Source: Nocardioides zeae (GTDB lineage Bacteria > Actinomycetota > Actinomycetes > Propionibacteriales > Nocardioidaceae). From it: 64,000 nt of DNA. The DNA is taken from positions 1,364,001-1,428,000 of the forward strand of contig NZ_JAUTAN010000001.1 of the NCBI RefSeq assembly GCF_030818655.1, in the 5' to 3' direction. The notes below the pieces were generated by a model. The model made no database searches, was not told where the DNA came from, and saw nothing but the letters and a program-made list of their open reading frames with translations. A program made the translations under genes and the position numbers. Below, in pieces: positions 61,680 through 64,000 of the stretch. Within the stretch, counting starts at the first letter, position 1, and every line of letters begins with the position of its first letter.

Positions 61680-63092
61680 GTGACCGAGTGGATCCTGCTG
61701 GCCGTGTCGTTGCTGCTCGTGGTGGCCTGCGGGCTCTTCGTGGCGGCCGAGTTCTCCTTCGTCACGGTCGACCGCGGCCAGGTCGAGCGCGCCGTCGCCG
61801 ACGAGGAGGTCGGCGCCGCGGGGGTGCAGCGCGCGCTGCGACAGCTCTCCACGCAGCTGTCCGGGGCCCAGGTGGGCATCACGGTCACGAACCTGGCCGT
61901 CGGCTTCCTCGCCGAGCCGGCGATCGCCGCGCTCCTGCGAGGGCCGCTCGGAGCCGCGGGGGTGCCCGACGGCGCGGTCACCCCGGTCTCGGTGACGCTG
62001 GGCCTGGTGATCGGCACCGCCCTCACCATGGTGTTCGGCGAGCTCGTGCCCAAGAACCTGGCGATCGCGCTGCCGCTGCGCACCGCCAAGGCCACCCAGG
62101 GGTTCATGCGTGCGTTCACCGCCGTCATGGCCGGCCCCATCCGCGTGCTCAACGGCTCCGCCAACTCGGCGGTGCGGCGCCTCGGTCTCGAGCCGCAGGA
62201 GGAGCTCCGCTCGGCGCGCTCCTCCCGCGAGCTGGCCTCGCTCATCGCCCGCTCGGCGGACCAGGGCACCCTCGACCCCGACACCGCCGAGCTGATGGGT
62301 CGCTCGGTCGAGTTCGGCGAGCGCACCGCGGGCGAGATCATGACCCCGCGGGTGCGCACCGACAGCCTGGAGCAGACCGAGCGGGCCAGCGCCGTCATCG
62401 CGCTGGCGCGCTCGACGGGCCACTCGCGCTTCCCCGTCCTCGACGCCGAGGAGAACGTGGTCGGCGCCGTGCACGTCAAGCACGCGGTGGGCGTGCCGGT
62501 GCACGAGCGGTCCACGACCCGGATCCGCAGCATCATGGCGCCCGCACGCTTCGTGCCGGAGACCCTGCCGCTCGACCCCCTGCTGGCCCTGCTGCGGCGC
62601 GACGGGTTCCAGATGGCGGTCGTCGTCGACGAGTACGGCGGGCAGGCCGGCATCGTCACGCTCGAGGACGTCGTCGAGGAGATCGTGGGCGACATCGCCG
62701 ACGAGCACGACCGGCTCGGCGCCCGCGCCCGGCAGCGGCGCGACGGCACCTGGTCGCTGTCCGGCCTGCTGCGCCCCGACGAGGTGGAGGACGTCACCGG
62801 CATCGAGCTCCCCGAGCACGAGGACTACGACACGGTCGCCGGCCTCGTCGTGCGCGAGGTCGGCCGCATCCCCGTGACCGGCGACGTCGCGGAGGTCCCG
62901 GTCCCGGGCCCCACGGGCGAGGACGACGAGCCGCCGCGGGAGCGGCTGGCCGTGCTGACGGTCGAGCACATGGACGGTCTGCGCGTCGACCGGGTCAGCC
63001 TGCGGCTGCTCGACGACGAGCCCGCGACCGAGCAGGAGCGCGAGGTCCGCGGCGTCGCGGACACGCGCACCTTCCGGAAGGAGCAGCGGTGA
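61680..63092 (+). CDS. CNNM/CorC (HlyC/CorC) family transporter, first of a tandem pair
   Basis: A 470-aa protein with an N-terminal DUF21 membrane domain (about four helices: EWILLAVSLLLVVACGLFVAAEFSFV; SGAQVGITVTNLAVGFLAEPAIAALL; TLGLVIGTALTMVFGELVPKNLAIALP), a CBS pair (GEIMTPRV ... HSRFPVLDAEENVVGAVHVKHA; IVTLEDVVEEIVGDIADEHD) and a CorC/HlyC C-terminal domain. The family handles magnesium or cobalt, with the Asn/Pro helix motif GELVPKN as the ion gate. GTGA overlap with the next gene. Confidence 0.92.
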   Translation: MTEWILLAVSLLLVVACGLFVAAEFSFVTVDRGQVERAVADEEVGAAGVQRALRQLSTQLSGAQVGITVTNLAVGFLAEPAIAALLRGPLGAAGVPDGAVTPVSVTLGLVIGTALTMVFGELVPKNLAIALPLRTAKATQGFMRAFTAVMAGPIRVLNGSANSAVRRLGLEPQEELRSARSSRELASLIARSADQGTLDPDTAELMGRSVEFGERTAGEIMTPRVRTDSLEQTERASAVIALARSTGHSRFPVLDAEENVVGAVHVKHAVGVPVHERSTTRIRSIMAPARFVPETLPLDPLLALLRRDGFQMAVVVDEYGGQAGIVTLEDVVEEIVGDIADEHDRLGARARQRRDGTWSLSGLLRPDEVEDVTGIELPEHEDYDTVAGLVVREVGRIPVTGDVAEVPVPGPTGEDDEPPRERLAVLTVEHMDGLRVDRVSLRLLDDEPATEQEREVRGVADTRTFRKEQR

Positions 63093-64000
63093 ACGACTAC
63101 GTCGCGGTCGGGGTGGCCGTGCTGCTGCTGGCCCTCAACTTCTTCTTCGTGGGCGCGGAGTTCGCGCTGGTCGCGGCCCGCCGCAGCCAGATCGAGCCCA
63201 TCGCGCAGGGCGGCTCGCGCTGGGCGAAGGTGACGCTCCGCGCCATGGAGCAGGTCTCGGTGATGATGGCGGGCGCACAGCTCGGCATCACCATCTGCTC
63301 CGTGGGCCTCGGCGCGGTGGGCGAGCCCGCCGTGGCCCACCTGCTCGAGCCCGTCTTCGCAGCGGTCGGGGTGCCGGAGGGCCTCGTCTACCCGATCTCC
63401 TTCGCCATCGCGCTCACGGTCGTGGTCTACCTGCACGTGGTGCTCGGCGAGATGATCCCGAAGAACATCGCCCTGGCGTCGCCCGAGCGCGCGGCCGTCG
63501 TGCTCGGACCGCCCCTCATGGTCGTGGTCTTCGTGCTCAAGCCGGTCATCATCGCGCTGAACGCGGTCGCCAACACCACGCTGCGCCTGCTCCGCGTCGA
63601 GCCGAAGGACGAGGTGTCCTCCACGTTCACGCGCGAGGAGGTCGCGGCGCTCGTGGAGGAGTCACGCGGCGAGGGCCTCATCGAGGCGGGGGAGTACGAC
63701 CGTCTCGCCGGCGCCCTCGGCTTCACCGAGAAGCGCGTCGACGCGGTCATCATGCCGCTGGGCTCCCTCGCCACGGTGCCGCGCGGGGCCACGGTGGCCG
63801 ACGTCGAGGACCTGTGCGCCTCCACCGGCTTCAGCCGCTTCCCCGTGCGCGACGGCGACGACCTCGTGGGCTACCTCCACATCAAGGACGTGCTGGAGAC
63901 GGACGAGGAGCGGCGCGGCCGCGTCGTCGACGACAAGTGGATCCGCCCGCTCGCCGGGGTGCGGGCCACCGACCTGCTCCACGACGCACTCGAGGTGCTG
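63089..64000 (+). CDS. CNNM/CorC family transporter, second of the pair (3-prime end beyond the window)
   Basis: The GTG at 63089 overlaps the upstream stop and follows AAGGAG. The visible 304 residues include a DUF21 domain (NDYVAVGVAVLLLALNFFFV; GEFA-type AEFALVAARRSQIE; AGAQLGITICSVGLGAVGEPAVAHLL; VVLGEMIPKNIALASPERA), the linker FTREEVAALVEESRGEGLIE and the first CBS motif (VIMPLGSLATVPRGATVADV; GFSRFPVRDGDDLVGYLHIKD). It probably forms a heteromer with the first copy, as tandem CNNM genes are common in actinobacteria. Confidence 0.9.
   Translation, partial: MNDYVAVGVAVLLLALNFFFVGAEFALVAARRSQIEPIAQGGSRWAKVTLRAMEQVSVMMAGAQLGITICSVGLGAVGEPAVAHLLEPVFAAVGVPEGLVYPISFAIALTVVVYLHVVLGEMIPKNIALASPERAAVVLGPPLMVVVFVLKPVIIALNAVANTTLRLLRVEPKDEVSSTFTREEVAALVEESRGEGLIEAGEYDRLAGALGFTEKRVDAVIMPLGSLATVPRGATVADVEDLCASTGFSRFPVRDGDDLVGYLHIKDVLETDEERRGRVVDDKWIRPLAGVRATDLLHDALEVL

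Overview
The window is high-GC (roughly 72-74 percent by eye), tightly packed actinobacterial chromosome. WhiA, RbpA, a SufR-SufB-SufD-ferredoxin-SufC-SufS-SufU-SufT cluster, a FabG/InhA-type pair, acVLRF1 and the CE1758/CE1759-type flavin pair all point to Actinomycetia. The gene content and the repeat-rich AbiEi-like genes suggest Nocardioides or a close relative; that genus call is inference. From memory, the order uvrC-rapZ-yvcK-whiA ... gap-pgk-tpi-secG ... tkt-tal-pgl ... ctaB-ctaA-ABC-sufR-sufBDCSU-sufT ... ABC-F ... fabG-fabI follows Mycobacterium tuberculosis Rv1420 to about Rv1484. The left two thirds is therefore an old conserved backbone, and departures from it stand out.

Layout. 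1-8.7 kb: start of a metallo-beta-lactamase-fold gene on the minus strand, then uvrA, a Tat/lipobox Rieske protein, uvrC, rapZ, yvcK and whiA. 8.8-12.6 kb: lower glycolysis (gap-pgk-tpiA), secG and rbpA. 12.57-13.80 kb: an AbiEi/PD-(D/E)XK-type gene bounded by inverted blocks of a 31-bp repeat. 13.8-19.5 kb, minus strand: tkt-tal-pgi-pgl, lacking the zwf and opcA usually found there. 19.7-24.4 kb: ctaB, a 750-bp hairpin-rich tandem array, a frameshifted ctaA/COX15 and an ABC-2 exporter. 24.5-31.6 kb: complete SUF iron-sulfur operon ending in a SufT with a histidine tract. 31.6-44.2 kb: acVLRF1, a frameshifted lipoprotein, a phosphotransferase, an ABC-F protein, a class III cyclase, an ABC exporter, SURF1, moaA, small conserved proteins, dodecin, fabG and fabI. 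44.2-53.5 kb: a structured intergenic region, sixA, serB, an ABC ATPase, TauE, RDD, an alpha/beta hydrolase, a SpoIIE phosphatase and an FMN-dependent oxidoreductase/reductase pair. 53.5-54.7 kb: a second AbiEi-like gene, again bounded by inverted, palindrome-rich repeats. 54.8-64 kb: PEBP, cobT, a frameshifted siroheme/cobalamin methyltransferase fusion, an RNA methyltransferase, a DUF1501/DUF1800 export pair and two CNNM/CorC-type transporters, the second cut by the window end.

How the genes work together. gap-pgk-tpiA with pgi, tal, tkt and pgl cover glycolysis and the pentose phosphate pathway. ctaB, ctaA and SURF1 serve heme A and cytochrome oxidase assembly. The SUF genes build the iron-sulfur clusters used by the Rieske proteins and MoaA. 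FabG and FabI are the two reductases of type II fatty acid synthesis.

Most notable: (1) two unrelated repeat systems each frame a single 320-codon AbiEi/PD-(D/E)XK-like gene as an inverted-repeat cassette, which is my best candidate for an undescribed mobile or addiction-like unit; (2) a 45-nt hairpin family present five times with identical length and compensatory changes; (3) three genes broken by one extra base in a short G/C run, which may be assembly error; (4) very regular TAnnnT-N6-9-start-codon promoters indicating many leaderless mRNAs.
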